DNA from: Bog-756 sp963699105
GTDB taxonomy: Bacteria; Actinomycetota; Acidimicrobiia; Acidimicrobiales; RAAP-2
Assembly (NCBI GenBank): GCA_963699105.1
Contig: CAVOTI010000001.1
Span: 1,426,001-1,490,000 of the forward strand
DNA length: 64,000 nucleotides
Reading direction: 5' to 3'
Shown here: piece by piece, positions 8,979-18,886 of the stretch
Numbering within the stretch: position 1 is the stretch's first letter
Layout: every line of letters starts with the position of its first letter
Position numbers and translations under genes: made by a program
Notes under the pieces: model-generated
Seen by the model: only the letters and a program-made list of their open reading frames with translations
What the model was told of the DNA's origin: nothing
Database searches by the model: none

Positions 8979-10505
8979 ATGACCGACACGACGACGACCA
9001 TGACCCGCCCGGGCGACGACACCGTCAGCGACCGGGTAGCCAACCACAACATGCGGTGGTGGATCCTCGGCGTACTGGGAACTGCCCAGCTGATGGTGAT
9101 CCTCGACAACACGATCGTGAACATCGCGCTGCCGACCGCCCAGCACGACCTGCACTTCTCCAACGCCGACCGCCAGTGGATCGTCACCGCCTACTCCCTC
9201 GCCTTCGGCAGCCTGCTGCTTCTGGGCGGCCGGATCGGTGACATCTTCGGACGGAAGCGAACGCTGATCGTCGGGCTGGTCGGGTTCGCCGGCGCCTCGG
9301 CCGTCGGCGGGTCCTCGGTCGACTTCCCCATGCTGGTCATCGCCCGGACCGTCCAGGGTGCCTTCGGAGCCCTGCTGGCCCCGTCGGTGCTGGCCCTTCT
9401 CACCACCACGTTCTCCAATCCCCGCGAACGGGGCAAGGCCTTCGCCATCTACGGCGCCATCGCCGGCACCGGTGGTGCCATCGGGCTCCTGCTCGGCGGC
9501 ATCCTCACCTCCTATGCGTCGTGGAGGTGGACCCTCTTCGTCAACCTGGTCTTCGCGGCCATCGCCATCACCGGTGCGCTGCTGTGGTTGAAGAACGACA
9601 AGGCCGCCGACCGCGACCCGATCGACCTGCCCGGCCTCCTCACCGTCACCGGCGGGCTGTTCTCGTTGGTCTTCGGCTTCTCCCATGCCGAGACCACCGC
9701 CTGGAGCAATCCCTACACCATCGGGTTCCTCATCCTCGGCGTCGTCCTGTTGGCCGTCTTCGCCCTCCTGCAGACCCGGGTGACCTACCCTTTGCTCCCC
9801 CTCCGCATCGTGTTGAACCGGACCCGGGGCGGGTCGATCCTGGCCATGCTGTTCGGCGGGGCCGGCATCTTCGGGGTCTTCTTGTTCCTGACCTACTACC
9901 TGCAGGACACCCTCCGGTTCAGCCCGGTCAAGACGGGTGTGGCCTTCCTCCCCATGGTGGCCGCCCTGGCCGCCATGGCCCAGGTCTCTAACCGGGTGCT
10001 GCTACCGAAGTGGGGCCCGAAGCCGATCGTGCCCGCCGGGCTCCTGCTCGACGCGGCGGCGCTGCTCATGCTCCACCGTCTCGGGCTGCACAGTTCCTAC
10101 GCCTCCCACGTACTCCCCTACCTGATCCTCCTGGGACTCGGATTCGGCCTCAGCGTCGCCCCGTCGTTCAGTACCGGCACCCTCGGACTTCAGCCCCACG
10201 ACGCCGGTGTGGGTTCGGCCACGGTCAACACCGCCCAACAGGTCGGCGGCTCGATCGGCACCGCCCTGCTCAACACCCTGGCCGCCGGGGCGGCGGCCGG
10301 TTACCTGGTGGGAAGGATCAGCTCCCCCGCCACCCTCCAGGAGGCGGCACTGCACAGCTACACCACCGCCTTCGCCTGGTCGGCCCTCATCTTCGTGGCC
10401 GGTGCAATCGCCACCGGCCTGATCCTCGAACGGGGGGCGCCGGCCGCCCTGTCCAAGTCGAAGCCGGCGGCACCCGGCACCGAGAACCGGGTGGTCCGTC
10501 TCTGA
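8979..10505 (+). CDS. MFS drug-efflux transporter (DHA2, 14-TM type)
   Basis: 508 residues with about 14 hydrophobic helices. Motif D1-like LDNTIVNIALP lies in helix 1, motif A GGRIGDIFGRKR in the loop after helix 2, and motif C-like GAIAGTGGAIGLLLGG in helix 5, all typical of EmrB/QacA-type proton-coupled exporters. ATG 8979 follows ACGGAGG by 4-5 bases. The gene is intact. It stands alone just beyond the right end of the insertion sequence, with no adjacent regulator. Multidrug or metabolite export is the expected role; the substrate cannot be predicted. Confidence 0.9.
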   Translation: MTDTTTTMTRPGDDTVSDRVANHNMRWWILGVLGTAQLMVILDNTIVNIALPTAQHDLHFSNADRQWIVTAYSLAFGSLLLLGGRIGDIFGRKRTLIVGLVGFAGASAVGGSSVDFPMLVIARTVQGAFGALLAPSVLALLTTTFSNPRERGKAFAIYGAIAGTGGAIGLLLGGILTSYASWRWTLFVNLVFAAIAITGALLWLKNDKAADRDPIDLPGLLTVTGGLFSLVFGFSHAETTAWSNPYTIGFLILGVVLLAVFALLQTRVTYPLLPLRIVLNRTRGGSILAMLFGGAGIFGVFLFLTYYLQDTLRFSPVKTGVAFLPMVAALAAMAQVSNRVLLPKWGPKPIVPAGLLLDAAALLMLHRLGLHSSYASHVLPYLILLGLGFGLSVAPSFSTGTLGLQPHDAGVGSATVNTAQQVGGSIGTALLNTLAAGAAAGYLVGRISSPATLQEAALHSYTTAFAWSALIFVAGAIATGLILERGAPAALSKSKPAAPGTENRVVRL

Positions 10506-10547
10506 CCGATGGCTGCGCCCGCCACCTCCACGCCGGGGTGGGCAGCC

Positions 10548-11726
10548 TCAGGCCGGATCGTGACCGGCCACCAGCACGCAGCGGGTCCCGCTGTAGATGG
10601 TGGGCATGCACTTGTTGCAGTGGATGCACAGCCCGTCGGAGGTCTCGCCCCTCTGCCACCGGTTGACCAGGTCGGGCTGGCGCAGGAGGGCCCGGGCCAT
10701 GGCCACGAACGAGAAGCCCTCGGACAGCGCAGTCTGGGCGGTGTCCAGCCGGTTCACCCCTCCGAGCAGGATGACCGGCATGCTGAGGGCACCGAGGAAC
10801 TGGCGGGCGTAGGGGAGGAAGAACGCCTCCTCGAAGGGATACTCGCGGAGGAACCTCGACCCGAAGACCCGGAACCCGGCTCGCAGCGGCACCGGCAGGG
10901 TGGCGGCGAACTCCGCCCGCGGCGCCTCCCCCCTGAACAGGTACATGGGGTTGGACAGGGAGCTCCCCCCGGTGAGCTCGACGGCGTCGAGGGTGCCGTC
11001 TGACTCGAGCATCCGGGCGAACTCGATGCTGTCCTCGAGCCACAGACCGCCGGGCACGCCGTCGGCCATGTTGAGTTTGGCCGTGACCGCCACCCGTCCC
11101 CCGGCGGCATCCTTCACCGCCTCGACCACCTGGCGCGGGAACCGCCCCCGGTTGACCAGGCTCCCGCCCCATCGATCGGTGCGGCGGTTGAGCTTGGGGC
11201 TCAAGAATGCGCTCAGCAGGTAGTTGTGACCGATGTGCACTTCGATGCAGTCGAACCCCGCCTCCACCGCCATGGCCGCCCCCCGCCGGTAGTCGGCGGT
11301 GATGCGTTCGATGTCGTCCTCGGACACGGCGTGGGTCAGGGCGCCACTGGCCCCGAGACGGCGTGAAGGCGCCAGCGCCGGCGCCCGGTTGGATCTGGCG
11401 TTGGCCACCGGACCGGCGTGGCCGATCTGGGCCGACACGGCGGCGCCGGCATCGTGGACGGCCCGGGTCAGTCGGCGCAGGCCGGGCAGGGACGACTCGG
11501 CGAGCTGGACGCAGTGACGATCGGTGCGGCCCTCGGGAGAGACAGCCAGGTAGGCGACGGTCGACATGGCCGCCCCGCCGGCAGCTGTCCGCCGGTGGAA
11601 CTCGATCAACTGGTCGGAGACGTCGCCCCGGGGGCTGGCCCCCTCGAAGGTGGCCGCCTTGATGATGCGGTTCTTCAACCGCACCGGACCGAGCGACGCC
11701 GGCTCGAAGAGCCGTTCAGCCGGCAT
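10548..11726 (-). CDS. Old yellow enzyme-family NADH:flavin oxidoreductase
   Basis: 392 residues from ATG 11726. TIM-barrel FMN enzyme: N-terminal PVRLKNRII, a central HIGHNYLL pair of His residues with the SPKLNRRTDRWGGS block, and the flavin-binding region VILLGG near the end. The C-terminus contains a Cys cluster, CIHCNKC followed by a further Cys, seen in short COG1902 members. It should reduce activated alkenes (enones or dienoyl-CoA-like compounds). Its start overlaps the end of the upstream CysQ-like gene by 11 bp, so the two are probably co-transcribed, although their functions are not obviously linked. Confidence 0.88.
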   Translation of the reverse strand: MPAERLFEPASLGPVRLKNRIIKAATFEGASPRGDVSDQLIEFHRRTAAGGAAMSTVAYLAVSPEGRTDRHCVQLAESSLPGLRRLTRAVHDAGAAVSAQIGHAGPVANARSNRAPALAPSRRLGASGALTHAVSEDDIERITADYRRGAAMAVEAGFDCIEVHIGHNYLLSAFLSPKLNRRTDRWGGSLVNRGRFPRQVVEAVKDAAGGRVAVTAKLNMADGVPGGLWLEDSIEFARMLESDGTLDAVELTGGSSLSNPMYLFRGEAPRAEFAATLPVPLRAGFRVFGSRFLREYPFEEAFFLPYARQFLGALSMPVILLGGVNRLDTAQTALSEGFSFVAMARALLRQPDLVNRWQRGETSDGLCIHCNKCMPTIYSGTRCVLVAGHDPA

Positions 11727-12515
11727 TCGGATCCCAGGGCGGGGCCGGCTCCACCGGCTGGCCGGCAACGCTCCAGGCGGCCAGGGCGCCGAACACCGCC
11801 TCGGTGAACGACGGATGGCACACCACCAGGTCGGGCAGCCACGGATCGGGTTGGGAGTACCGGAGGGGCGATCCGTCCAGGCGGCTGGCGTGGAACCCTC
11901 CGGCCAGCGCCACCGCCACCGGGGCGGCGGAGTCCCACTCGTACTGGCCACCGGCGTGGACGTAGACCTCGGCCTCACCCCTGATGACGGCGGCGATCTT
12001 GGCCCCCGCCGAACCCATGGGCACGGTGACGGCGCCCAGCTGCTCGGCCACCAAAGGAACGAATTCCGGCGGCCGGGTGCGGCTGATGACGAGGCGGGGC
12101 GGCGAGGCGGGAGTCGAGGGCCGGGGTGGGTCGCCGGTACCCAGCACCAACCCGAGGGCGGGCAGGGCCACCGCCCCGACCACGGGGCGGCGTCGACGGC
12201 CAGGGCCACATGGACGGCCCAGTCCTGGCGATCCTCGGAGTACTCGCGGGTACCGTCCAGCGGGTCGACGATCCAGACCCGGCCCGAGTCGCGGTCGAGC
12301 GCCACCGACCGGTCGGCCTCCTCCGACCGGATGCGATCCTCGGGGAACCGGTCGGCCAGACGTTCCATCAGGAACCTGTGCGATCGCCGATCCCCCTCGT
12401 CCCCCCGGGCCCTGCCCGCCTCGGTGCCGGCCCGGAGCTCCATCAGCAGCAGCCCGGCCTCGCCGGCCAGCTCGGCGGCCACCCGGTGCTCGTCGCCCAA
12501 TCCTTGGTCGTCCAC
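11716..12515 (-). CDS. cysQ: Inositol monophosphatase-family 3'(2'),5'-bisphosphate nucleotidase (CysQ-like), frameshifted
   Basis: Metal-dependent phosphatase of about 265 residues. The N-terminal frame, from GTG 12515 with a GGGGGAG upstream, carries the metal-site block with IRSEEADRS and WIVDPLDGTREYSE. Near 12185, at a GGGG run, the frame changes; the other frame then runs to the stop at 11716 with GAKIAAVIRGEAEVYVHAGGQYEWDSAAPVA split around the second metal Asp. In this family the enzyme hydrolyses PAP to AMP, recycling the by-product of sulfate activation. One base lost is the likely cause of the break. Confidence 0.78.
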
Positions 12516-12581
12516 TCGCTCCCCCTGTGCTCGGCACGAATGTAGCGCCCATGGCCGACCCCACCTACGCTGCAGCCTGCC

Positions 12582-13005
12582 ATGGGCCCGCCACCAGTCA
12601 TGACCGTCGACCAGCTCCAGCAGCTGTTGGACGGGGCCTTTCCCGGCAACGTGGTCCCCTACGTCATCGAGGAGATCACCGACACCACCGTCCGCATGCG
12701 GCTCGCGGGTCGGCCCGTCCAACAGCCGTCCGGGCGGGACGCTGTCGGGCCCCACGCTCATGGCCCTGGCCGACTGTGCGGCCTGGATGGTGATCATCGG
12801 TCAGATCGGGCCGATCACCCTGTCGGTGACCACCAGCTTCCACATCGACTTCCTGAGGCGGCCCGAGCTGGTGGACGTGGTGGCGGTGGGCACCCTGCTC
12901 AAGCTGGGGTCGCGGTTGGCGGTGGCCGAGGTGGCCATGTACTCGGCCGGGAGCGACGACCTGGTGGCAAAGGCCCAGGTGACCTACTCGATCCCGCCCC
13001 GCTGA
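12582..13005 (+). CDS. PaaI-type hotdog thioesterase, frameshifted
   Basis: About 140 residues. The first frame (ATG 12582; ATG 12600 also possible) gives QLLDGAFPG through VRMRLAGRP. At about 12715 the reading frame must change to reach GGTLSGPTLMALADCAAWM, the hotdog central helix, and TTSFHIDFLRRP, ending at 13005. Conserved Asp in ALAD and the 'GGTLSGPT' loop match acyl-CoA thioesterases. It starts 66 bp from the divergent cysQ-like gene. Hydrolysis of an aryl- or acyl-CoA is the family function. Confidence 0.78.
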
Positions 13006-13095
13006 CCGGACCCTGGGGCCGGCCGGATCATTGCGCCGGGGTCGACGGCCGTGCCAGCATCGACGCACAGCTTCGACAATTCAGGGGGAACGACC

Positions 13096-14823
13096 ATGCA
13101 TGACCTCGTGATCCGGGGCGGAACGGTGGTCGACGGCACCGGAGCCCCTTCCCGCACCGCCGACGTCACCATCGACCGGGGGACGCATCACCGGCGTCGG
13201 CTCCTCGGCCGGCGAGCCGGCCACCCGGACGGTCGACGCCGACGGTCTGCTGGTCACCCCGGGGTGGGTCGACATCCACACCCACTACGACGGCCAGGCC
13301 ACCTGGGACGAGGTGCTGGCCCCCAGCAGCTGGCACGGGGTCACCACCATCGTGACCGGCAACTGCGGCGTGGGCTTCGCCCCGGCCCGTCCCGACCGGC
13401 ACGACTGGCTGATCGGTCTGATGGAGGGGGTGGAGGACATCCCCGGCACGGCGCTGGCCGAGGGCCTGGACTGGGGGTGGGAGACCTTCCCCGAGTACCT
13501 CGACACCCTGGACCAGACGAAAGTGGACCATGGACGTGGGCACCCAGATCGCCCACGGCGCGGTGCGCTCCTACGTGATGGGCGAACGGGGGGCCCGCAA
13601 CGAGGCGGCCACCCCCGACGACATCGAGGCCATGAAGCAGTTGGTCAAAGAGGCCATCGCCGCCGGTGCCCTCGGCTTCTCGACGTCGCGGACCATCGCC
13701 CACATCGCCATCGACGGCGAGCCGGTCCCGGGGACCTTCGCCGCCGAGGACGAGCTGTTCGGCATCGGCAGCGCCCTCGGCGAGCTCGGCACCGGGGTCT
13801 TCGAGCTGGCCCCGGCCGGATCGGCCGGCGAGGACATCGTCGGCCCGCGCAAGGAGGTCGACTGGATGCGGCGCCTGTCGGCGGCCATCCACCGACCGGT
13901 GACCTTCGCCCTCCTCCAGGTGGACGCGGCCCCCGAACTGTGGCGCGAGCTGATGGACGAGTCGCTCCGGGCGGTGGCCGAAGGCGCCGACCTCTGGCCC
14001 CAGGTGGCGGGCCGGGCCACCGGGCTGCTGTCCGGCCACTTCACCACCTACAGCCTGTTCGACCTGGTCCCCGCCTATCAGGAGCTGAAGGCCAAGGGCC
14101 TGTCGCCCGACGAGTTCGTCGACGCCCTGCGCACTCCCGAGGTGCGCCGGGCCATCGAGTCGTGGGAGCCCGATGCCGAGCCGCGCGCCCGCATGGAGCA
14201 GGCCTACCGCACCACCTTCGCCCTGGGCAGCCCGCCCGAGTACGAGCCCGGGCCCGGAGCGGTCGCTGGCCGGGATCGCCGCCGCCACCGGCCGGACACC
14301 GCTGAGGTGGCCTACGACGCCATGCTCGAGGACGACGGGCGGGGCCTGCTCTACGTGCCCATCCTCAACTACTCGGACGGGGACCTCGACCCCGCCCGCG
14401 AGATGCTGCTCCACCCCCGCGCGGCGGCCGGGCTGGCCGACGGCGGCGCCCACTGCGGGGTCATCTGCGACGCCGGCCAGCCCACCTTCATGCTGACCCA
14501 CTGGACCCGCGACCGGATCCGGGGCGAGCGGCTCCCCCTGGAGTGGGTGGTGAAGAAGCAGACCCACGACACGGCCCGCCTCTACGGCCTGGGCGACCGG
14601 GGCACCATCGAGGTGGGCGCGGTGGCCGACATCAACCTCATCGACTACGAGCAACCTGCAGCTGGGGAACCCGACCGTGGTGGACGACCTCCCGGCCGGC
14701 GGGCGACGCCTGGTCCAGGACGCCACCGGCTACGTGGAGACCATCAAGTCGGGCATCACCACCTTCGCCGACGGCAAGGAGACCGGCGCCCGTCCGGGTG
14801 CGCTGCTGCGGGGGGCCCGCTGA
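13096..14823 (+). CDS. N-acyl-D-amino-acid deacylase-type amidohydrolase, multiple frameshifts
   Basis: Reconstructed protein of about 575 residues. It starts at ATG 13096 (HDLVIRGGTVVDGTGAP), changes frame near 13185 (RITGVG, then the metal motif WVDIHTHYDGQ), again near 13520 (after YLDTLDQTKV), makes a compensating pair near 14255-14300, and shifts once more near 14652 to reach NLQLGNPTVVDDL and stop at 14821-14823. The HxH motif, FSTSRT, GGAHCGVICD and the C-terminal ETIKSG are family hallmarks. D-aminoacylases and related amidases release acyl groups from D-amino acids. Five or more indels in a well-conserved chain suggest sequence error. Confidence 0.75.
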
Positions 14824-14862
14824 TCGCTGGCGATCCCACCGGCCGGGGAATGCCCGGCGTGC

Positions 14863-15270
14863 TCAGCCCTGGCGGCCGGCACGTCCCGGCTCCGGAGTCG
14901 CGCCGGCGTCTCCGGTCGGCCAGCTCGACGAGCCGTCCGTCGGCTGCTCGGCGGCCATTCGGCCTGCATCTGCGGTAGACCCGGTGCTCGACGATGAAGG
15001 CCAGGAACGGCACGAATCCCGACAGCACCACGCCGAGGATCCGGCCCGCTCGCCAGTGGGCCCGCCGGGCCACGTCGGCAGCGGAGAACAGGTAGACCAG
15101 GTAGAGGTAGCCGTGGATGGTGGCCCTCCACCTTGGCCACCGGTCAAGTGGCCCACACCTGGAGAGGCACGCCGACGAGGACCAGGCACGATCAGCGCGG
15201 AGCCCACGATGAAGGTCATCACCCGGTAGCGCACCAGGGCGCCGTCATGCGTCCTTGCGGAGCAGCCCGG
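14863..15270 (-). CDS. DUF3817-like small membrane protein, frameshifted
   Basis: Pieces of one membrane protein lie in three minus-strand frames. They are ALVRYRVMTFIVGSALIV near 15235-15180, a middle piece LYLVYLFSAADVARRAHW near 15110-15050, and GRILGVVLSGFVPFLAFIVEHRVYRR ending near 14960. Together these give three helices in the order and spacing of DUF3817 proteins. Both ends are uncertain: the stop at 14863 and a start around 15270 are best guesses. It lies immediately downstream of another small membrane protein on the same strand. Confidence 0.5.
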   Translation of the reverse strand, partial: PGCSARTHDGALVRYRVMTFIVGSALIVPGPRRRASPGVGHLTGGQGGGPPSTATSTWSTCSPLPTWPGGPTGERAGSSAWCCRDSCRSWPSSSSTGSTADAGRMAAEQPTDGSSSWPTGDAGATPEPGRAGRQG

Positions 15271-15824
15271 ACAGCGACGGCTGCCCCGATCAGCCGAGTC
15301 GGGTGCGGCCGGCGCTCACCGGCGACGGCTCCGGTCGGCCCGGTGACCGACGAGGCCTCCGGACCGGCGTCGCGCCGCTGGTCGACGCCTCGAGCTCGAG
15401 CCAGGTACCGGTTGTAGCGGGCCAGCGCGGCGGCCTCCTCCGGGGTCTGCTCGGTGAACCGCTCACCCCGGCCGCCGGTCTCCTCGTCGATGGTGGCTCC
15501 GAGGCGGCGATGGCCACGTTCTTCCGGCGACCGCCGGTCAGGGCCCAGCCGGGCTGGCGGTAGTCCGGGACGATCCCCGTCGGCGCCCCGGGGCCTGCGT
15601 GGTCCGCCGGTGGACACACCGTCGGGCTGGTCGTGGATCAGTTGCCACCACACGTAGACGGCGTAGCCGGCGAACAGGGGCCATTCGAAGGTATAGGCCC
15701 AGCTCAGGGTGTTCCCGGCCAGAGCCCGGCCCAACTGCCACTGGGTCAGCCAGCCGAAGGACAGCAAGAGCACCAGCAGGGTCACGTGCAGCCCGATGCA
15801 CCGGGGGGTGAAGTAGCGACCCAC
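15219..15824 (-). CDS. Small two-helix membrane protein, internally frameshifted
   Basis: From GTG 15824 the protein begins VGRYFTPRCIGLHV. A first helix (LLVLLLSFGWLTQWQLGRA) and a second (WPLFAGYAVYVWWQLI) follow, then a charged tail with EAAALARYNRYLARA. Between about 15620 and 15480 conserved sequence lies in another frame (VPDYRQPGWALTGGRRKNVAIAASE), so two compensating indels are likely. The arrangement of two helices plus a 'YNRYLA' tail is common in actinobacterial membrane proteins of unknown function. It probably forms an operon with the DUF3817-like gene it overlaps. Confidence 0.55.
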   Translation of the reverse strand: MGRYFTPRCIGLHVTLLVLLLSFGWLTQWQLGRALAGNTLSWAYTFEWPLFAGYAVYVWWQLIHDQPDGVSTGGPRRPRGADGDRPGLPPARLGPDRRSPEERGHRRLGATIDEETGGRGERFTEQTPEEAAALARYNRYLARARGVDQRRDAGPEASSVTGPTGAVAGERRPHPTRLIGAAVAVRAAPQGRMTAPWCATG

Positions 15825-15998
15825 GCCCCATCGTACCGCCGGGCGCCATCGCTCCCATTCGGTGGCCGGCCTCCGGCCGGATGCGGCTCCGGCGTCCGGA
15901 CCACGCCGATGGCCACGGGACCGACCGGTCCGGGCTAGAAACTGGGGGTGGACCACCGGGCGTCACCGCCGTCACATCCGATCCCTAGGGTCCCGGCC

Positions 15999-16644
15999 AT
16001 GACCACAGGCACGCGTCATCCGACGCTCTTCCACCCCGACGTGGAGGTGCGCGTCAGCAAACGCCGGAAGAAGACGGCGGCGGCCCACTGGGAGGGCGAC
16101 CGCATCGTGGTGGTGGTTCCCACCCACCTCCGGGGCGTGGAGCTGGACCAGATGGTCGACGAGCTGTCCCCGGCTGGCCCGGCACCGTCCCCATCTCGCA
16201 CGCGTCGGACGAACAGCTCGAGGAGAAGGCGGCCGCCCTGGGGCGTCGCTACCTCGACGGGATCGCCCCTTCTTCGATCCGGTGGTCGAACCAACCAGAC
16301 CAAGCGCTGGGGGTCCTGCACGGTGTCGACCGGCGAGATCCGCATATCGGACCGGCTCCGGGTGGCGCCGGAGTGGGTGCTCGACGCCGTCATCCTCCAC
16401 GAGCTGGCCCACCTGGTCGAGCCCAACCACTCCCCCCGTTTCCGCCAGCTGGAGGAGCGCTACCCCCGCCGGCGGGAGGCCGACACCTTCCTGGCCGGCT
16501 ACGCGCTGGGGCTGCACATGCCGGCCACCGGTCTGGACGGCGACATCACCGGGCCGGCATCGGACCGGGCCGGCGGGGCACCGTCGGCCGACGGCCGGCC
16601 GGCGGACCGGACCGCCCCGACCCTATTTCCCACTAAGTATATAA
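15999..16644 (+). CDS. YgjP-like (DUF45) metal-dependent hydrolase, frameshifted
   Basis: About 190 residues from ATG 15999. The zinc-protease core reads NQTKRWGSCT, then VILHELAHLVEPNHSPRF with the HExxH-type HELAH motif, and WxxxLxERYP near the end. Between about 16160 and 16285 the conserved chain (SDEQLEEKAAALGRRYLDGIAPSSIRW) is in another frame, an indel pair. The true stop is unclear: the frame stays open to 17024 across the next gene, whereas stops in other frames fall at 16634-16644. I end it there. Family members are predicted peptidases of unknown substrate. Confidence 0.7.
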
Positions 16645-16682
16645 AATCGACTTGCTTAGTCGTCTTTGACCCTTTAAAGTAT
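16620..16682 (+). promoter_or_regulatory. AT-rich promoter region upstream of cysteine dioxygenase
   Basis: A sharp local drop in GC content precedes the cysteine dioxygenase start. It contains the small palindrome CGACT-TGCTT-AGTCG (16648-16662), an ACTAAG...CTTAGT pair at 16633-16660, and a TTGACC at 16666-16671. I infer a promoter with a repressor or activator site. The regulator and the exact promoter elements are not established. Confidence 0.4.
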
Positions 16683-17299
16683 GGCCATGGCAATCGCCTA
16701 CCCCGGGCCGGCGGCAGATCCAGTCCACGCAACGTCCCCAAACCGCTCCTCGGGTCTGCTCGCCGGACCGGGGGTCCCTCTCCCCCGGCCGACCACCGAA
16801 CTTCCCCGGCGAAAGGTCGACCTGCTGGCCATCGCCGAAGGGTTCGCGGTGTCGGCCGCCGGCCATCCCCGAACTGCAGGATCTGTCCGAGCGGACCTGG
16901 GTCCTCCTGGCCGTCACCGACCTCTTCGAGGCGTGGGCGATCGGATGGCCCCCGGGCGGCAAGATCCAGCTGCACGACCACGGACAGTCGAATGGCGCGG
17001 TGGTGGTGGCCTCGGGTTCCCTGACCGAAACGACCATGCGGCCCACCGACCGGGGTGTGGCTCTGATCAAGAGCCGCCAGCTCGGGACGGGCGACAGCCG
17101 GACCTTCGGTCCCCGCTACGTCCACGACATCACCAACGACCACCACCGGCAGGCCGTCAGCGTGCACGTCTACGGACCCCGACTGTCCACGATGCACTAC
17201 TACCAGCTGAGCCGGACCGGCCGGCTGGAGGAGGTCCGGGTCGAGCACGTGGCCCCGGTCGGTCCGTTCGACACCACCGCCGCCCACGACCCTTCGTGA
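16681..17299 (+). CDS. Cysteine dioxygenase type I-like cupin, frameshifted
   Basis: About 200 residues. N-terminal sequence lies in the frame of ATG 16681 up to about 16860. The rest is in the frame ending at 17299: LSERTWVLLAVTDLFEAWAIGWPPGG, the cupin metal motif LHDHGQSNGAV, then MHYYQL and ALIKSRQL. The enzyme class oxidises cysteine to cysteinesulfinate with ferrous iron. Its stop overlaps the GTG of a rhodanese gene (GTGA at 17296-17299), indicating coupling within a thiol/sulfane-sulfur operon. One indel near 16860 is needed. Confidence 0.75.
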
Positions 17300-17863
17300 C
17301 CCGGTCGGCCGACGACCTGGTCGCCCGGGCCCGCCGCCACATCCACCGCACCCGACCGGCCGACCTGGCCTCGGTGGCGGCCGACGGCGGGTCTGATCGT
17401 CGACATCCGCCCCGAGGCCCAGCGGGCCGTCGAGGGTGAACTGCCCGGAGCCATCGTCATCGAGCGCAACGTGCTGGAGTGGCGGCTCGATCCGTCCGGC
17501 ACCCACCGGTTGCCCGAAGCCACCGGCTTCGACCGGCCGGTGGTGGTGGTGTGCTCGCAGGGCTACGCATCGTCGCTGGCTGCCGACTCGCTGCGGGCGC
17601 TGGGCTACCGGAACGCCAGCGATCTGATCGGCGGATACCAGGCCTGGTTGGCCTGGCCCAGCCCGATCGGGCCGACCAGGTGGGTCCACGGCCCGGAACT
17701 AGCGGCGGCGGCGGAGCCGGAGGCCGTGCTGGGCCCGCCGTCCGAGGCGGGAGCCGGCCCCTCCGGAGGGCGAGCTGCACCGCATCCCGGTCCGATTTCC
17801 GACTACAACGGGGGGTCGTGGCCTACGTCCTGGCAGCAACCGCCGCCTTCGTCAACGCACTGA
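17296..17863 (+). CDS. Rhodanese-domain protein, frameshifted
   Basis: Starts at GTG 17296, overlapping the cysteine dioxygenase stop by 4 bases. The first frame gives SADDLVARARRHIHR to ADGG. An extra G at 17389-17392 shifts it to LIVDIRPEAQR, through VVVVCSQGYASSLAADSL with the active-site Cys, and GGYQAWL near the end of the domain. It should transfer sulfane sulfur, consistent with its cysteine-catabolic neighbour. The C-terminal tail past about 17720 is low-complexity and overlaps the next start, so the true end may lie before 17818. Confidence 0.75.
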
Positions 17864-18842
17864 CCTCGGTGCTGCAACGGATCGGGGTGGAGACCGCCCC
17901 CGAGTCCACCACCATGCGCTGGAGCCTGATGGCCCACGCCCTCAAACGGGGCATCTGGCTGATCGGCTTCGCCCTGATGCTGGTGGTGTTCGGGCTGCAG
18001 GCCACCGCCCTCCGCTTCGGGGAGCTCAGCGTCGTCCAGCCCGTGTTCACCACCGAGCTGCTCTTCTTGTTGCTGATCCTGGGCGTCTGGTTCCGGTACC
18101 ACCTGGGCTGGCGGGAGTGGATCGGGGCGGTCACCATCGTGGCCGGGCTCGGGGCGTTCTTCCTGGTGGCCGCGCCGCGGGGCGGTGACGCCATCCCCAG
18201 CGACCGGGCCTTCGCGGTGGCCTCTGTGGTGCTCACCGCGCGCCATCGTCGGGTGCATCCTGGCCGCCCTCCGGGGCCCGCGGTGGTGGCGGGCAGCGGC
18301 CTTCGGGGCGGCCACCGCCGTCACCGCCGCCTTCAGCGCCGCCCTCACCAAGTCCATCACCACCTACATCACCGAGGGATGGGGCCATGTGTTCACCCAT
18401 GCCCAGCCCTACATGCTGGCCGTCACCGGCCTCGGGACGGTGTTCCTGATCCAGAATGCCCTGCACGCCGGACCCATCACAGCCTCGCGGACCACCATGG
18501 TGACCATCAACCCCCTGGTCAGCATCGTGCTCGGGGTGACGTTGTTCGCCGACCGGCTGCGGACGGGGCCGCTGTGGGTCACCCTGGAGGTGGCGGCCCT
18601 GGCCGTGCTGGTGGCCGGCGTGGTCGTCCTGGCCCGCTCGCCGCTGGTGGCCGGCATACACGAGGCCGGCGACCTCGGACGAGATGCTGGGCGGGGCCCG
18701 CCACCGCCGGAGTGCCGGAGCCGTTGCCGATGGGGCCGCCGGGGCCGCCGGGGCCGATGGCGTCGTCGGAGCGGGGGCGGGGAGCGGGACGGAACCCGCC
18801 GGCATCGACGGATCCCGACAGGTCGAGGTCTCCCCGCCCTGA
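17818..18842 (+). CDS. DMT-superfamily (EamA-like) permease, frameshifted
   Basis: Predicted ten-helix drug/metabolite transporter of about 340 residues. GTG 17818 begins AYVLAATAAFVNALTSVLQR, a typical first helix of DMT proteins. The frame changes near 18237 (VVLTA to AIVGCILAAL) and again near 18660 to a Gly/Ala-rich tail ending at 18842. It follows the cysteine dioxygenase-rhodanese pair on the same strand, so export or uptake of a sulfur compound is an inference from context only. Tail composition is poor in conserved residues. Confidence 0.7.
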
Positions 18843-18886
18843 ACCCCGACCTCAACCCGGCGCCGTCCGGCAGAGGCCGGTCGGCC

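Noticed and set aside
10548..12797. A 749-codon minus-strand open frame spanning the ene-reductase and most of the CysQ-like gene, suggesting a fusion protein.
   Set aside because: The upstream half only follows the CysQ frame for part of its length and becomes compositional sequence after about 12185. The ene-reductase has its own ATG at 11726 and the CysQ frame stops at 11716, so these are two overlapping genes.
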